The translations under genes were made by a program, and so were the position numbers. The notes beneath the pieces are model-generated. The model ran no database searches. It had not been told where the DNA came from and saw nothing but the letters and a program-made list of their open reading frames with translations. This document shows, in pieces, positions 17,098-25,509 of a DNA stretch of 64,000 bases. Numbering within the stretch: the first letter of the stretch is position 1; each line of letters starts with the position of its first letter. The DNA lies in assembly GCF_030812775.1 (NCBI RefSeq), contig NZ_JAUSTI010000001.1, forward strand, positions 558,001 to 622,000, in the 5' to 3' direction. The DNA is from Paenibacillus tundrae (GTDB taxonomy: Bacteria; Bacillota; Bacilli; Paenibacillales; Paenibacillaceae).

Positions 17098-17271
17098 CTC
17101 AATTCTCCTAATTATTCAATTTAGAACTGTCTAAACTCATAATAATGTACGGGTTTCGAAAAAGCAACTTTTCTTTAGAAATCTAGCAATAAAGTTATTG
17201 ACATTGAAACTATAGACGGATATACTCACCTCACAAGGTTTCGAAACAGAAACCAGAAAGGGGTGAAGCAA
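17098..17271. promoter_or_regulatory. divergent immunity control region with operators
   Basis: Rightward promoter TTGACA (17198-17203) with a 17-base spacer to TATACT (17221-17226). Leftward promoter TTGCTT-N17-TATTAT (17167 down to 17139, minus strand). Candidate operators are TTTAGA-ACTG-TCTAAA (17120-17135), a related TTTAGA-AA-TCTAG (17174-17186), and GTTTCGAAA at 17153-17161 and GTTTCGAAAC at 17238-17247. The two motif classes could serve repressor and Cro-like protein separately; that is inference. Confidence 0.75.
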
Positions 17272-17514
17272 ATGAAGCAGACAAAGCGAAGACATATCCC
17301 ATACACCAAATTTAAAGCTTATTTAGATGAATGTGGTGTTCAACAGAAATATGTTGCTGAAATGCTAGGTAAATCACCGTCTGCATTTAATCAAAATCTT
17401 AATGGTACAGGCGGAGATTTTTCGATCGCTGAGTTAAGAGTTCTTTGTGAGAATTTCAAAATTAGTGCTGATGATTATTTTTTACGTCCTGAGGTTTCTA
17501 ATAAGAAACTTTAG
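17272..17514 (+). CDS. Cro-like helix-turn-helix protein
   Basis: 80 residues from ATG 17272 (GGGGTG 6 bases upstream; GTG 17263 also in frame). A single XRE helix-turn-helix (QKYVAEMLGKSPSAFNQNLN) followed by a short stabilising helix pair. First rightward gene behind the strong early promoter, so probably the lytic-switch antagonist of the repressor. Confidence 0.75.
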   Translation: MKQTKRRHIPYTKFKAYLDECGVQQKYVAEMLGKSPSAFNQNLNGTGGDFSIAELRVLCENFKISADDYFLRPEVSNKKL

Positions 17515-17557
17515 TTGTTTTAAATCTATATTTTGGCTTGAGAGGGGCGATTGCATC

Positions 17558-17791
17558 ATGGAAGTTACTATTGATCAAACACGCTTTACTGTTCCTGAAG
17601 CGGCAAGATATTTAGGGATGTCTGAGGACACGGTTCGTGTTCTCTGCAGAGAAAAAAAACTTCCGCATTACAGAGCTGGGGGATCAAACTCTACCAAGGC
17701 TAAGATTTTATTTAGAGTTGAAACCTTGGACAAGTGGATGGATCAACAGGAAAAAGAAAATTGCATTGGTTGGGAAGGAGAAAGAGTATGA
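17558..17791 (+). CDS. excisionase-like helix-turn-helix protein
   Basis: 77 residues from ATG 17558 with AGAGGGG 10 bases upstream. MerR/Xis-like winged helix: FTVPEAARYLGMSEDTVRVL, then KLPHYRAGGS...ILFRVETLDKWM, the standard excisionase-family layout. It may direct excision or act as an early regulator. Its stop overlaps the antirepressor start (ATGA). Confidence 0.7.
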   Translation: MEVTIDQTRFTVPEAARYLGMSEDTVRVLCREKKLPHYRAGGSNSTKAKILFRVETLDKWMDQQEKENCIGWEGERV

Positions 17792-18561
17792 GTGGAATTT
17801 ATCCAGTAGAACAGAAGCTTGTTTCTTTTAACGGAGATGAACTTCTTGGAGTAAAGGCGAATGACGGGAAAGTTTACGTAGGGGTTAAGTGGGTCTGTGA
17901 AGGTCTTGGTTTGTCGGAAGGCCAAATGAAAAGTGAACGCAAAAAGATTCAAGAGGACGTAGTCCTTAAACATGGGGGGTCACGATATTTCGTCCTCCCT
18001 ACAAATGGCGGCAATCAGGAAGTATTGGTTATTGAATTGGATTTCCTCCCACTTTGGTTAGCTAAAATATCCATCACACCAAGCATGCTAGTTCATCAAC
18101 CAGACGTGGCAGACAAGCTTGTGAAGTATCAACTAAAGGCAAAAGATGTCTTGGCCGCAGCATTTATCCATAACGGTTTTAACTACAATGACCTAAGTCC
18201 TGAGCTTCAAGCAATCTTTGTAGTTGATAAGAAAATGCAAAACTTGGATTCCAGAGTGGAGCATTTAGAGAATCACACGACTATTGATTATGCTCAACAA
18301 CGGTTGTTACGGAAGGCTGGTAATGCAAAAGTTGTTGGTGTTCTTGGCGGCAAGAAGTCGGCAGCATATAAAAATAATAGCATTCGGAGTAGCGTTTATT
18401 CCGCATTATGGAATGATTATCAAGAATTTTTCAGCGTAGCATCATACTGTAACACATATACAAAGGACATTAACCGTGGGTTGCAATATGTGCCGCACTG
18501 GACACCGCCAACGAACCTATTGAGACAGATTGAAGAAGCGAACGGCCAAACATTATTTTAA
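17788..18561 (+). CDS. phage antirepressor
   Basis: 257 residues from ATG 17788 with AAGGAG upstream. The N-terminal domain (about 1-120; VSFNGDELLGVKANDGKVYV, LPLWLAKISITPSM) resembles the P22 antirepressor N-terminal family. The C-terminal domain (about 165-250) resembles the ORF6C family (ALWNDYQEFFSVASY). Such proteins inactivate repressors during induction. Translationally coupled to the preceding gene. Confidence 0.82.
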   Translation: MSGIYPVEQKLVSFNGDELLGVKANDGKVYVGVKWVCEGLGLSEGQMKSERKKIQEDVVLKHGGSRYFVLPTNGGNQEVLVIELDFLPLWLAKISITPSMLVHQPDVADKLVKYQLKAKDVLAAAFIHNGFNYNDLSPELQAIFVVDKKMQNLDSRVEHLENHTTIDYAQQRLLRKAGNAKVVGVLGGKKSAAYKNNSIRSSVYSALWNDYQEFFSVASYCNTYTKDINRGLQYVPHWTPPTNLLRQIEEANGQTLF

Positions 18562-18610
18562 CCGATACCAAATAACATGCGGCACTGATCCGCACTAAAG
18601 GAGAAAACAA

Positions 18611-19156
18611 ATGACAATTACAAAACTAAGCAATGCTGAATTCGGGGAAGTCCTTCATCTATTCGAGGTTATGGAAAAACATTCAATGCCGTGTTCATTG
18701 GAGCTTAAGTTGCGCGAGGATGCAGATCCATTCATGAGCATTGTAAGCCAGCCTATTAAAACCGATTTTGTGGAAAGAACGGCGGATGAGGGTGGAGATG
18801 CAATGCAAATTGATTTGGGAGAAACCAGTCTTTTGTTCAGCGTATGCGAGTCCTACGGCAAGGAAATCACCAAATCACAGATTTCATTGTGCATTGCAAA
18901 TGAGACGTATGCAGCATGGTTCAATACTGGGGAAATGTCGCCAGAAGCTATTGCAGATGCTCATAACTACATTGAAGATATCGAATTCGAGGATGAGGTA
19001 ATGGCCGTAGACGTTCATTCTGATGATTTTGAAGCCGCTTTGATTTGGTTGACTGATCGTATCCGTGAAGGACGTGTCATTAAAAACGTAAAGGTACTTG
19101 AAGATGACAATCAGATTCTTACTGTGGGCTACTCGAACAAGGCGGAGCGAGTATGA
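18611..19156 (+). CDS. hypothetical early phage protein
   Basis: 181 residues, acidic, no membrane segment. GGAGAAAACAA precedes ATG. No motif recognised. It belongs to a run of short early genes with ATGA-type overlaps, and its stop overlaps the next small start. Confidence 0.6.
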   Translation: MTITKLSNAEFGEVLHLFEVMEKHSMPCSLELKLREDADPFMSIVSQPIKTDFVERTADEGGDAMQIDLGETSLLFSVCESYGKEITKSQISLCIANETYAAWFNTGEMSPEAIADAHNYIEDIEFEDEVMAVDVHSDDFEAALIWLTDRIREGRVIKNVKVLEDDNQILTVGYSNKAERV

Positions 19157-19257
19157 CGCTTCCTGAATTAGCACGCCTATGGTTTGGTAATCCGTTACAG
19201 CATGCAATCATAGTTCGTAATATTCAAAAACAATCTAAAGGAGCTAACAAACAATGA
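19153..19257 (+). CDS. 34-residue early phage protein
   Basis: ATG 19153 overlaps the previous stop, and its own TGA overlaps the next ATG, both as ATGA. GGCGGAG lies 5 bases upstream. The product starts MTLPELARLWFGNP and is basic towards the end. Function unknown. The perfect fit between neighbours makes translation likely, though it might act only as a coupling ORF. Confidence 0.5.
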   Translation: MTLPELARLWFGNPLQHAIIVRNIQKQSKGANKQ

Positions 19258-19535
19258 TTTTATCCCAACAGGAAATTGCATTTATCCTCTTTCTACGTAC
19301 GCTAGATTTTGATGATTTGTCTGATGCTTGTTATGGAATCAGCAAAGAAAGTAAAGAGGCACGGCGGAATGGAATTGAGCAAACGTATCTCGGTACTAAT
19401 CCTGTAAGTGCAGCTGGTTGGATTGATCGTGCGCTTAAATTAGACAAGCTGCAGGAACTGCTTGGGCTGGCGAACGAGGATTATCGCAAAATGATTGACC
19501 CGCCACTTGGCGAGGAAGGCGAGGTGCTTCAATGA
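19254..19535 (+). CDS. hypothetical early phage protein
   Basis: 93 residues, acidic, with AAAGGAG upstream located inside the 34-residue ORF. No recognised motif. The stop overlaps the next start. Confidence 0.55.
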   Translation: MILSQQEIAFILFLRTLDFDDLSDACYGISKESKEARRNGIEQTYLGTNPVSAAGWIDRALKLDKLQELLGLANEDYRKMIDPPLGEEGEVLQ

Positions 19536-20002
19536 TCGGAGCTGACGGAATCTCTATTGCTCAAAAATTGACGTTGAAGGAAGCCAGAGAAAACTTCGGA
19601 TACACGGTTGAGGAAGCGGCTAATAAAACTGGTATTTCCGCAAGTAGAATCCGCAAGCTTGAGAAGGATGCCAGTTCAGCAGCAATTGATGAGTTTGTCA
19701 AGCTGTGCACTTATTACGGTACAGGCTACAACCACGTATACGCAGGAGATGCCACAGATGTTCATTCAGCCAGACAGGCGGTTAGACGAACGGACTTCCA
19801 CCATATCACGCTGATAACTCAATTAAAATACAGACTGTCAGAATTAAGTGAAATTGTGGACACTGACGCGATGTACTCAAGGGACGAAATCTCAAATGGA
19901 ATTAGAGAAGTGTTTCAGGAACTGCATGAGTATGAAGCGATTTTACTCAAGCCGTTCTTGGACAACCCTAAAAATATATGTGTGGGAGGTAAGGCGGTAT
20001 GA
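19532..20002 (+). CDS. XRE helix-turn-helix early protein
   Basis: 156 residues. The N-terminal third is an XRE-type DNA-binding domain (FGYTVEEAANKTGISASRIR followed by KLEKDAS). The C-terminal part is helical with no known motif. Probably an early regulator. ATG overlaps the previous stop and the next gene again starts in its stop codon. Confidence 0.68.
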   Translation: MIGADGISIAQKLTLKEARENFGYTVEEAANKTGISASRIRKLEKDASSAAIDEFVKLCTYYGTGYNHVYAGDATDVHSARQAVRRTDFHHITLITQLKYRLSELSEIVDTDAMYSRDEISNGIREVFQELHEYEAILLKPFLDNPKNICVGGKAV

Positions 20003-20214
20003 CACAGGAACAGCATACGGAACTGATGGCTTACTGGGAGCTGAAGAAAGAGTTGTTGGACATCATCTATCTTGTAAGTTCTGATGAGAATTACACGAAA
20101 GATCAGATGAACAAAGATATTACTAAAGTGCTAAGTATTGTTGATGTGCGCGAAAAAGAAGCCATGTCAGCCATTACATCGGCGTACACAGCTTCTGTTA
20201 GTCATCTTAGATAA
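19999..20214 (+). CDS. hypothetical early phage protein
   Basis: 71 residues, predicted all-helical, hydrophilic. GGAGGTAAGGCGGT precedes ATG. No recognised family. The gap after it (20215-20357) contains a 9-bp inverted repeat TTGCCTTAA/TTAAGGCAA with a 21-base loop and no gene. Confidence 0.55.
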   Translation: MTQEQHTELMAYWELKKELLDIIYLVSSDENYTKDQMNKDITKVLSIVDVREKEAMSAITSAYTASVSHLR

Positions 20215-20357
20215 TCAATCATGGTTGCCTTAATCTAAACTCTTGCCGGAGACGTTAAGGCAATCAAAACCAAAGGGGCATCCCTTCGCGCCGATTATAA
20301 CACCATGTTTTCGATATGCGCAAGTGGTGCCCTCAAAATTGAGAGGAGAAAACAACA

Positions 20358-20741
20358 ATGATCATCCCAGCAAAAATAGAAAAATTGAACCGTGCTGACA
20401 AGGTAAGTGCTCTGCGAACTCGTATTCAGGATCGGGGTGTTTTCCCTGTTCTTAGCGGGTTTCATCATGAGTTAAACGGCGCACGACTGAAATATAAAAA
20501 AGAAGTTTGGACTTATCTATTAGGTTTAGTTTGCGAAGCTATCCGAGGTCTGCCACAAGTAGCTGGAAGCAATATTAAGGTAGCTCCTGGATATAAGGAA
20601 GACACGGACACGGCTTTTATTACCGCATGGCCGGAAGGATCAGAAGCAACGCATGTTTGGTATAGCCAGCCTGTATCAGTTAATAGATTTGAAATCATTT
20701 CAGCCCAATACGATTGGGAGGGTGAGAGTCTTGGAATCTAA
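20358..20741 (+). CDS. hypothetical early phage protein
   Basis: 127 residues, mixed alpha/beta, no membrane segment. GAGAGGAG precedes ATG. No recognised motif. Its end overlaps the next gene by 11 bases when that gene begins at TTG 20731. Confidence 0.55.
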   Translation: MIIPAKIEKLNRADKVSALRTRIQDRGVFPVLSGFHHELNGARLKYKKEVWTYLLGLVCEAIRGLPQVAGSNIKVAPGYKEDTDTAFITAWPEGSEATHVWYSQPVSVNRFEIISAQYDWEGESLGI

Positions 20742-21054
20742 TGGTGTGAATGTTGAAGTGAATACTGTCGGCAGCGAAGTCATTCGCTCTCTTTCTCGAC
20801 CTTACAAGACGGATGCTGAATTCGATGGGAAATATCATCATGTAGGCTTCCAATGGTGGACTTATGACATTTGGAGCAGTGGGTTTCAAGCTTCTATGCT
20901 GACCCATTTGGAATATTTGGATCGTGAAGAATTATATGAGTTTGTCGCTCAGTTACTTCGGCGAATTTGTGATAATAAACAGCCTAAAGGCGAAGCGCTG
21001 CGCGGATTGTTGGAGGCTGCCTTCGGTACGCAAGATTCAAGGAAGAGTAGGTGA
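20731..21054 (+). CDS. hypothetical early phage protein
   Basis: 107 residues from TTG 20731, preceded at 9 bases by GGGAGG; the frame is open to 20653 but those starts lack a ribosome site. Trp-rich centre (GFQWWTYDIWSSGF). Function unknown. Its stop overlaps the GTG start of the replication gene. Confidence 0.5.
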   Translation: MESNGVNVEVNTVGSEVIRSLSRPYKTDAEFDGKYHHVGFQWWTYDIWSSGFQASMLTHLEYLDREELYEFVAQLLRRICDNKQPKGEALRGLLEAAFGTQDSRKSR

Positions 21055-22082
21055 GACGGGTGACCGACTCTCGCAAGAAGAACGGATTTGTAGGGATTGC
21101 CAACCAGATTTGGGATGAGGTCATTCGTCGGGATTTTACTAAGCGCCAGAAGGATATTTTGCTGTTTCTTTGGCGCTTATCTTATGGGTGCAATCAGGCA
21201 ACGGCAATGGTTCCGATGCTGAAAGACTTTTCCCTATGTGGAGTTGGTAAAACGAACATCACTAACGAACTTAAATATCTTGAGAATTGTAACGTGATTG
21301 CTTGGCAGCGTGGAGACAATGAATTTTCGTTTAACGAGGATTTTGCATATTGGCAAGTTTCTCCGGTTAGAGGGTGGGACGACGAAAGGTTCAAAGAGTT
21401 GATCGGAATCAACCTTGCTCAGGCTAAAAGAAACAAAGAAAAAGTTATCAAATCAATAACTGAGCAGAGTGCGGAAGAGTTATCAAAACAAGAACTGCAA
21501 GAGGTTGACGGAGTTATTGTAACGATAACCGAAAACGAAAACGAGTTATTAAAACAAGAACCAGCAGTTATTGAAACAATAACTGCAAAACCCCTTGAAT
21601 CCATACAGGACGCGGCTTCCAAGCCTCCTAAAGACAATTTAAAGACATTAAAAGATAAAGACATTAAAGATATGGTCATTTCGGACTTTGAATTGTTCTG
21701 GAACTCATACCCGAGAAAGGTTTCGAAAAAGGGTGCTGAAAACATGTGGGACAGGGCGATAAAAGCGAAGGTTGATCCTAAACTATTAATCCAATGTTCT
21801 GAGCACTATGCACAACACTGTTTAATCAACCGAACAGAAAGCAATTTCATCATGCATGGTTCGACTTTTTTAAACCCGAAGAACGAACGGTATGCCGATT
21901 TTACAGAAGCACCGAAGATTACGGCAGTTGTTCCGGTAGCGAATGATCAAAGTAACACCCGGGCAAGTCGAAATAAATCTCTTTTACAAAAACGGATGGA
22001 GGGCATACGCAATGGACAATCAACAGGTACTGAGCATTTTGGCGGTAGTGGTTACAGCTTACCCCACGGTAGAACTGACTGA
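21051..22082 (+). CDS. phage replication initiator, O-like
   Basis: 343 residues from GTG 21051 (GTG 21060 possible). The N-terminal winged helix domain (about 10-105; GFVGIANQIWDEVIRRDFTK, then RQKDILLFLWRLSYG) resembles phage O-type replication proteins. A Glu/Lys-rich linker (about 125-215) precedes a C-terminal helical domain (FELFWNSYPRKVSKKGAENM) often found in phage primosome proteins. The linker-coding DNA carries an iteron array, as in lambda O, supporting origin binding. Loader and helicase genes follow directly. Confidence 0.8.
   Translation: MRRVTDSRKKNGFVGIANQIWDEVIRRDFTKRQKDILLFLWRLSYGCNQATAMVPMLKDFSLCGVGKTNITNELKYLENCNVIAWQRGDNEFSFNEDFAYWQVSPVRGWDDERFKELIGINLAQAKRNKEKVIKSITEQSAEELSKQELQEVDGVIVTITENENELLKQEPAVIETITAKPLESIQDAASKPPKDNLKTLKDKDIKDMVISDFELFWNSYPRKVSKKGAENMWDRAIKAKVDPKLLIQCSEHYAQHCLINRTESNFIMHGSTFLNPKNERYADFTEAPKITAVVPVANDQSNTRASRNKSLLQKRMEGIRNGQSTGTEHFGGSGYSLPHGRTD
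21444..21583. other. iteron array, candidate phage replication origin
   Basis: Five 17-base units of form GTTAT-N7-A(T/G)AAC at 21444, 21479, 21513, 21545 and 21567. Units 1, 3 and 5 (e.g. GTTATTGAAACAATAAC) are full inverted repeats; units 2 and 4 end in AGAAC. Start-to-start spacings are 35, 34, 32 and 22 bases. They lie in the linker-coding part of the initiator gene. Confidence 0.72.
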
Positions 22083-22320
22083 CGAAATGGCAACGCTTTG
22101 GGAACAGATGCTTTCAGACGTGACATTTGAATCTGCACAACGGAGTTTGAAGCAACACATTAAGACATCAAAGTGGCCACCGACGATAGCGGATATCCGA
22201 GCTAACACATCAACGGCAAACGATATCCTTCGGATAGAAACCCAGCAATGTTTCGCGCTTATTGACTCTTGGGAAAGGGGTGTTGTACCGCTTCTTAAAG
22301 ACGGTGAGACGAATGACTAA
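22012..22320 (+). CDS. helicase loader/inhibitor, G39P-like
   Basis: 102 residues from ATG 22012 with GGAGGG 8 bases upstream, overlapping the end of the replication gene in another frame. The region VLSILAVVVTAYPTVELTDE followed by WPPTIADIR resembles SPP1 G39P-type loader proteins that hold the replicative helicase and deliver it to the origin. Position between the O-like gene and helicase fits. Family assignment is by eye. Confidence 0.65.
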   Translation: MDNQQVLSILAVVVTAYPTVELTDEMATLWEQMLSDVTFESAQRSLKQHIKTSKWPPTIADIRANTSTANDILRIETQQCFALIDSWERGVVPLLKDGETND

Positions 22321-23626
22321 CCTTTACAACCTACAGGCTGAACAGGCGGTAATAGGGAGCTTGCTTCTGGATCGATCAGGAGACAACACGTCACTTGCTG
22401 TAGCGTTGCTTACCCCCCAAGACTTTTCATCACAGCATCGGATTATCTTTGAATCGGTCATCTTGCTACACGAATCAGAAAAGCCAGTTGACCTGGTTAC
22501 GCTTTATGCCGATCTGGAGACACGAGGTGTCACAGAAGACATTGGCGGCATTGACTATCTTGGAAATTTGGTTAACGCAGTACCAACTGCAGGAAACGCA
22601 AAAGAGTACATTTCGATTGTGCAGACACTTGGCACGAAGCGTCAGACTATTTTGTTCTTGGACGAGCAAAGAAAACAGCTTGAAGAAACTTCCGATCCGC
22701 TTGAAGTTGTGGCAAATATCAAGGCCGGGGCAGAGGAATTGTCCGAACGTTCTTCTTCCGATCGGGGCATGATCAGAATCAGTGAAGTCATGGACGGTCA
22801 TGACGATGATCTGGACACCCGAAGTAAATCCAAAGGGATAACCGGTGTGCCTACTTGTGGATATGACCTAAACAAGCTTACAGGTGGCAGGCAGAAGCAA
22901 GATTTAATCATTGTGGCAGCTAGACCATCAGTTGGTAAAACGGCTTTTATGCTTAATAACTCCAAGGCTGCTGCAAGTCACGGGGTAGCCACCGGGATAT
23001 TCAGTTTAGAGATGCCAGGCAAGAAATTGGGCGAACGATTGCTTGCAAACATAGGGAATCTGGATGGAACCATGTTAAGGACTGGATTGTTGAGTCCGGA
23101 AAAATGGGGGGATTACACAGACGCCCGTATGCTTCTGGACGCGCTGCCCATTGTAATTGACGATACACCAGGCATCACTATCCAGCAGATAGCAGCCAAG
23201 ACAAAACAGCTCAAAAAGGAATATGGGGAAATCTTTATTCAGATTGATTACCTCCAGTTGATCAGTTCAGGGAAAACCTTCTCAAGCCGTGAACAGGAGA
23301 TAGCCTATATTAGCCGCTATTTGAAACAGATTGCCCGAGACAATGATTGTCCGGTAGAAGTGCTGTCCCAGCTCAGCAGGGGCGTAGAGCAGCGGCAGGA
23401 CAAGCGTCCAATGATGTCTGATCTTCGGGAGTCCGGTTCGATTGAGCAGGATGCAGATGAAATTGACTTCTTGTACCGGGATGATTATTACAACGCCGAG
23501 ACAGAGAAGAAAAATATTGTGGAAATCATTGTTGCCAAGGGTCGGAATACAGGAACAGGCATCGCGGAAATGGCGTACTTGAAGAACTACAGCAAGTTCG
23601 TGAATCTGGATCGAATGCAGTATTGA
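22313..23626 (+). CDS. replicative DNA helicase, DnaB-like
   Basis: 437 residues from ATG 22313. N-terminal DnaB domain (about 1-105; LQAEQAVIGSLLLD) and RecA-like ATPase domain with Walker A ARPSVGKTAFML, Walker B region IFIQIDYLQLI, and the C-terminal DnaB motifs SQLSRGVEQR and DLRESGSIEQDADEI. It unwinds phage DNA at the fork as a hexamer. Start overlaps the loader gene. Confidence 0.93.
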   Translation: MTNLYNLQAEQAVIGSLLLDRSGDNTSLAVALLTPQDFSSQHRIIFESVILLHESEKPVDLVTLYADLETRGVTEDIGGIDYLGNLVNAVPTAGNAKEYISIVQTLGTKRQTILFLDEQRKQLEETSDPLEVVANIKAGAEELSERSSSDRGMIRISEVMDGHDDDLDTRSKSKGITGVPTCGYDLNKLTGGRQKQDLIIVAARPSVGKTAFMLNNSKAAASHGVATGIFSLEMPGKKLGERLLANIGNLDGTMLRTGLLSPEKWGDYTDARMLLDALPIVIDDTPGITIQQIAAKTKQLKKEYGEIFIQIDYLQLISSGKTFSSREQEIAYISRYLKQIARDNDCPVEVLSQLSRGVEQRQDKRPMMSDLRESGSIEQDADEIDFLYRDDYYNAETEKKNIVEIIVAKGRNTGTGIAEMAYLKNYSKFVNLDRMQY

Positions 23627-23639
23627 TTAGAAAGGTGGG

Positions 23640-24026
23640 GTGAATGTGACAGCAGATCCTTTGGAGATTGAAAACAACGTTAGACTCATCATGCGATATC
23701 AGATCATTTTAATCAGCCATTTGGAAAATGCGCTTAAAAACGGAAACATCGACGAACACACATTCACCCGCCTAAAAAGTCAGGGGTGTATAGCTCAAAC
23801 ACAGGATGAGATTTTGGATCATTTTGAACGGATATTCGGTGAGCTGGTGAGCTATCATCAGGAACGTTTGCGGGAACGGGTGATAAAGGGTGCAGCGTTT
23901 ATTGATGGGCTTGCCCCTGACGATCCACGCCGAATTCTTGCTTTGGAAAAATACGATGGGCTATGCAAGCAGCTCAAGGAAAGCGAGGAAAGGGAGAATG
24001 GACGAAACGACAGCAATGACACCTAA
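23640..24026 (+). CDS. hypothetical phage protein
   Basis: 128 residues from GTG 23640; GTG 23646 is better spaced from AAAGGTGGGG and may be the true start. Predicted helical throughout, hydrophilic, no motif recognised. Its end overlaps the next gene by 29 bases. Confidence 0.55.
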   Translation: MNVTADPLEIENNVRLIMRYQIILISHLENALKNGNIDEHTFTRLKSQGCIAQTQDEILDHFERIFGELVSYHQERLRERVIKGAAFIDGLAPDDPRRILALEKYDGLCKQLKESEERENGRNDSNDT

Positions 24027-24432
24027 AGATGCAGCTAACCAGTTTCATGAGTTGGTCAAGTACATTAAGGCTGAATTTGATAGTACGTTATCCTGCATAG
24101 CATTTTGTGATGGTGAAGCTACGGATTTATCCCATGCATTTGAATTTCTAGGTTCAGAAGATGTGAACCCAGAAGAGTTGATGCGCCAATATCAGGCGAA
24201 TAGAAGAACGCGCCGTCGTGCCAAGGAAGCGAATGAACAATGGCGTGTTCTGCATGAGATTGTCGTCCGGCTTGGATTGCTGCATGAATTGAGCCAGGGC
24301 AAACGTGAAATCCGATCAGTCATCAAAACGCAAGCGGCACGGCATTATACCGTGAGAAGTCGCGAGGATCTTCAAAACCATTTCGATAGAGCGAAGTTGA
24401 GGCACACTGTTAATACAGGAACAGACGTGTAG
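23998..24432 (+). CDS. hypothetical phage protein
   Basis: 144 residues from ATG 23998 (GAGG and AGGGAGA upstream). Helical; a basic stretch RRTRRRAK near the middle and a basic C-terminal part could bind nucleic acid. No family recognised. The 24433-24550 gap has no gene. Confidence 0.55.
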   Translation: MDETTAMTPKDAANQFHELVKYIKAEFDSTLSCIAFCDGEATDLSHAFEFLGSEDVNPEELMRQYQANRRTRRRAKEANEQWRVLHEIVVRLGLLHELSQGKREIRSVIKTQAARHYTVRSREDLQNHFDRAKLRHTVNTGTDV

Positions 24433-24550
24433 ACGAACGCAAAGTGTGCATAGAGCGTTTGGGGATGTTAAGACACCGACCACCACCTATAAATGCCGTG
24501 GCGATACCGCAGAATCGCCCTGCGATGAAATTGAAGGGGAGAGATTAGCG

Positions 24551-24841
24551 ATGAAGAGCATAAATGATGTAAAACGGAAGCTCGCAATGACTAGAACACG
24601 CTATCCAGCCATGCTGATGGACAAGCTGGAAGATTCGTACATTGAGAACGATCAGCTTCGGAAGGAACTTCAACAAGTTCATGCATATCGGAAAAGCTTG
24701 GTCAGACTCATGAGGGAAGTTACAGACATTCTGAATCTTAAAGGGAAATCCTATAGCCAGGACTTGGCTCTTGAACGTATATACAGATGGTTGCATGAGA
24801 ATAAGCCAGCAGAGCAGGAAGGTGAAGCAGCTCATGAGTAA
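24551..24841 (+). CDS. hypothetical phage protein
   Basis: 96 residues from ATG 24551, preceded by AGGGGAGAG. Strongly helical with coiled-coil tendency (about 20-60). No motif recognised. Overlaps the next gene by 8 bases. Confidence 0.52.
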   Translation: MKSINDVKRKLAMTRTRYPAMLMDKLEDSYIENDQLRKELQQVHAYRKSLVRLMREVTDILNLKGKSYSQDLALERIYRWLHENKPAEQEGEAAHE

Positions 24842-25040
24842 CGATATGGTAACAGCCCGTACCCAATGGGCATGGACGGAAAAAGCAGAGAGCGAGAACC
24901 CTACACGCTCTCGAGCTGGGGAACCGATTTGGCCTCAGTATACGAAGAATGCACCAAAGGCATGGTTAGATAAAGGATTGATTCAAGATGCTTCGGAAGT
25001 GGTCACAGAAGGCCAAGCGACTCTTGATGATTATATGTGA
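24834..25040 (+). CDS. hypothetical phage protein
   Basis: 68 residues from ATG 24834 with AAGGTGA upstream, inside the previous gene's end. Trp- and Pro-containing, no motif recognised. Confidence 0.5.
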   Translation: MSNDMVTARTQWAWTEKAESENPTRSRAGEPIWPQYTKNAPKAWLDKGLIQDASEVVTEGQATLDDYM

Positions 25041-25062
25041 CAAAGTGCAAAAGGGGGATCAT

Positions 25063-25443
25063 ATGGACGCTGTAGAACAATTAGAAATGTTTCCAAGCGC
25101 CTCTGATAAGGATGCCGAAGCCACAATTAAACTGCTCCGCGAAGATTACCCCCAATGGAAAGCAAGTAAAAGCGTGTTTGAAACGATGAGGGTATTGACG
25201 CCAGAGCAGCAAGGCAAATATGATGCCTACAATGAGAAAATCAACGTAGTTGACATGGCGATCCGCACAATCAAAGATGATGAAGCCCGGCGCATTATTG
25301 AACATCGGTTCATCAAAGGTGGGAAATGGAAGAACACTGTAATTAGATTCCGGAATATGATGAGTGAAAGAACAGTAGATCGGCGCATTGCAGAAGGAAT
25401 TAGAAGTGTCGCCAATACGTTGAAAGACTGTGGAATCATATAA
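25063..25443 (+). CDS. candidate late transcription regulator (ArpU/RinA-like)
   Basis: 126 residues from ATG 25063 with AAGGGGG upstream. The C-terminal half (RIIEHRFIKGGKWKNTVIRF then MSERTVDRRIAEGIR) looks like a sigma region 4 or RinA/ArpU helix-turn-helix. Phages of this group place such a gene last in the early operon to switch on late genes. A paired direct repeat begins 13 bases after its stop, a good place for its target. Confidence 0.6.
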   Translation: MDAVEQLEMFPSASDKDAEATIKLLREDYPQWKASKSVFETMRVLTPEQQGKYDAYNEKINVVDMAIRTIKDDEARRIIEHRFIKGGKWKNTVIRFRNMMSERTVDRRIAEGIRSVANTLKDCGII

Positions 25444-25455
25444 ACCTTAAAATAT

Positions 25456-25499
25456 TGACGGTTAATTGACTGTATCATGACAATCATATGACGGTTAAT
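25456..25499 (+). promoter_or_regulatory. paired direct repeat, candidate activator site
   Basis: TGACGGTTAAT occurs exactly at 25456-25466 and 25489-25499, 33 bases apart (three helical turns). No good sigma-A promoter is visible between them, which fits an activator-dependent late promoter. Binding protein is inferred. Confidence 0.5.
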
Positions 25500-25509
25500 G
25501 CAAATTAAA

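Noticed and set aside
17447..17557. N-terminal extension of the excisionase-like gene
   Set aside because: The hydrophobic extension has no ribosome site, overlaps the Cro-like gene, and ATG 17558 with AGAGGGG fits the domain start.
20215..20357. Riboswitch or attenuator in the early-gene gap
   Set aside because: The TTGCCTTAA/TTAAGGCAA pair has a long loop, no T-run and no alternative fold, so evidence is too thin.
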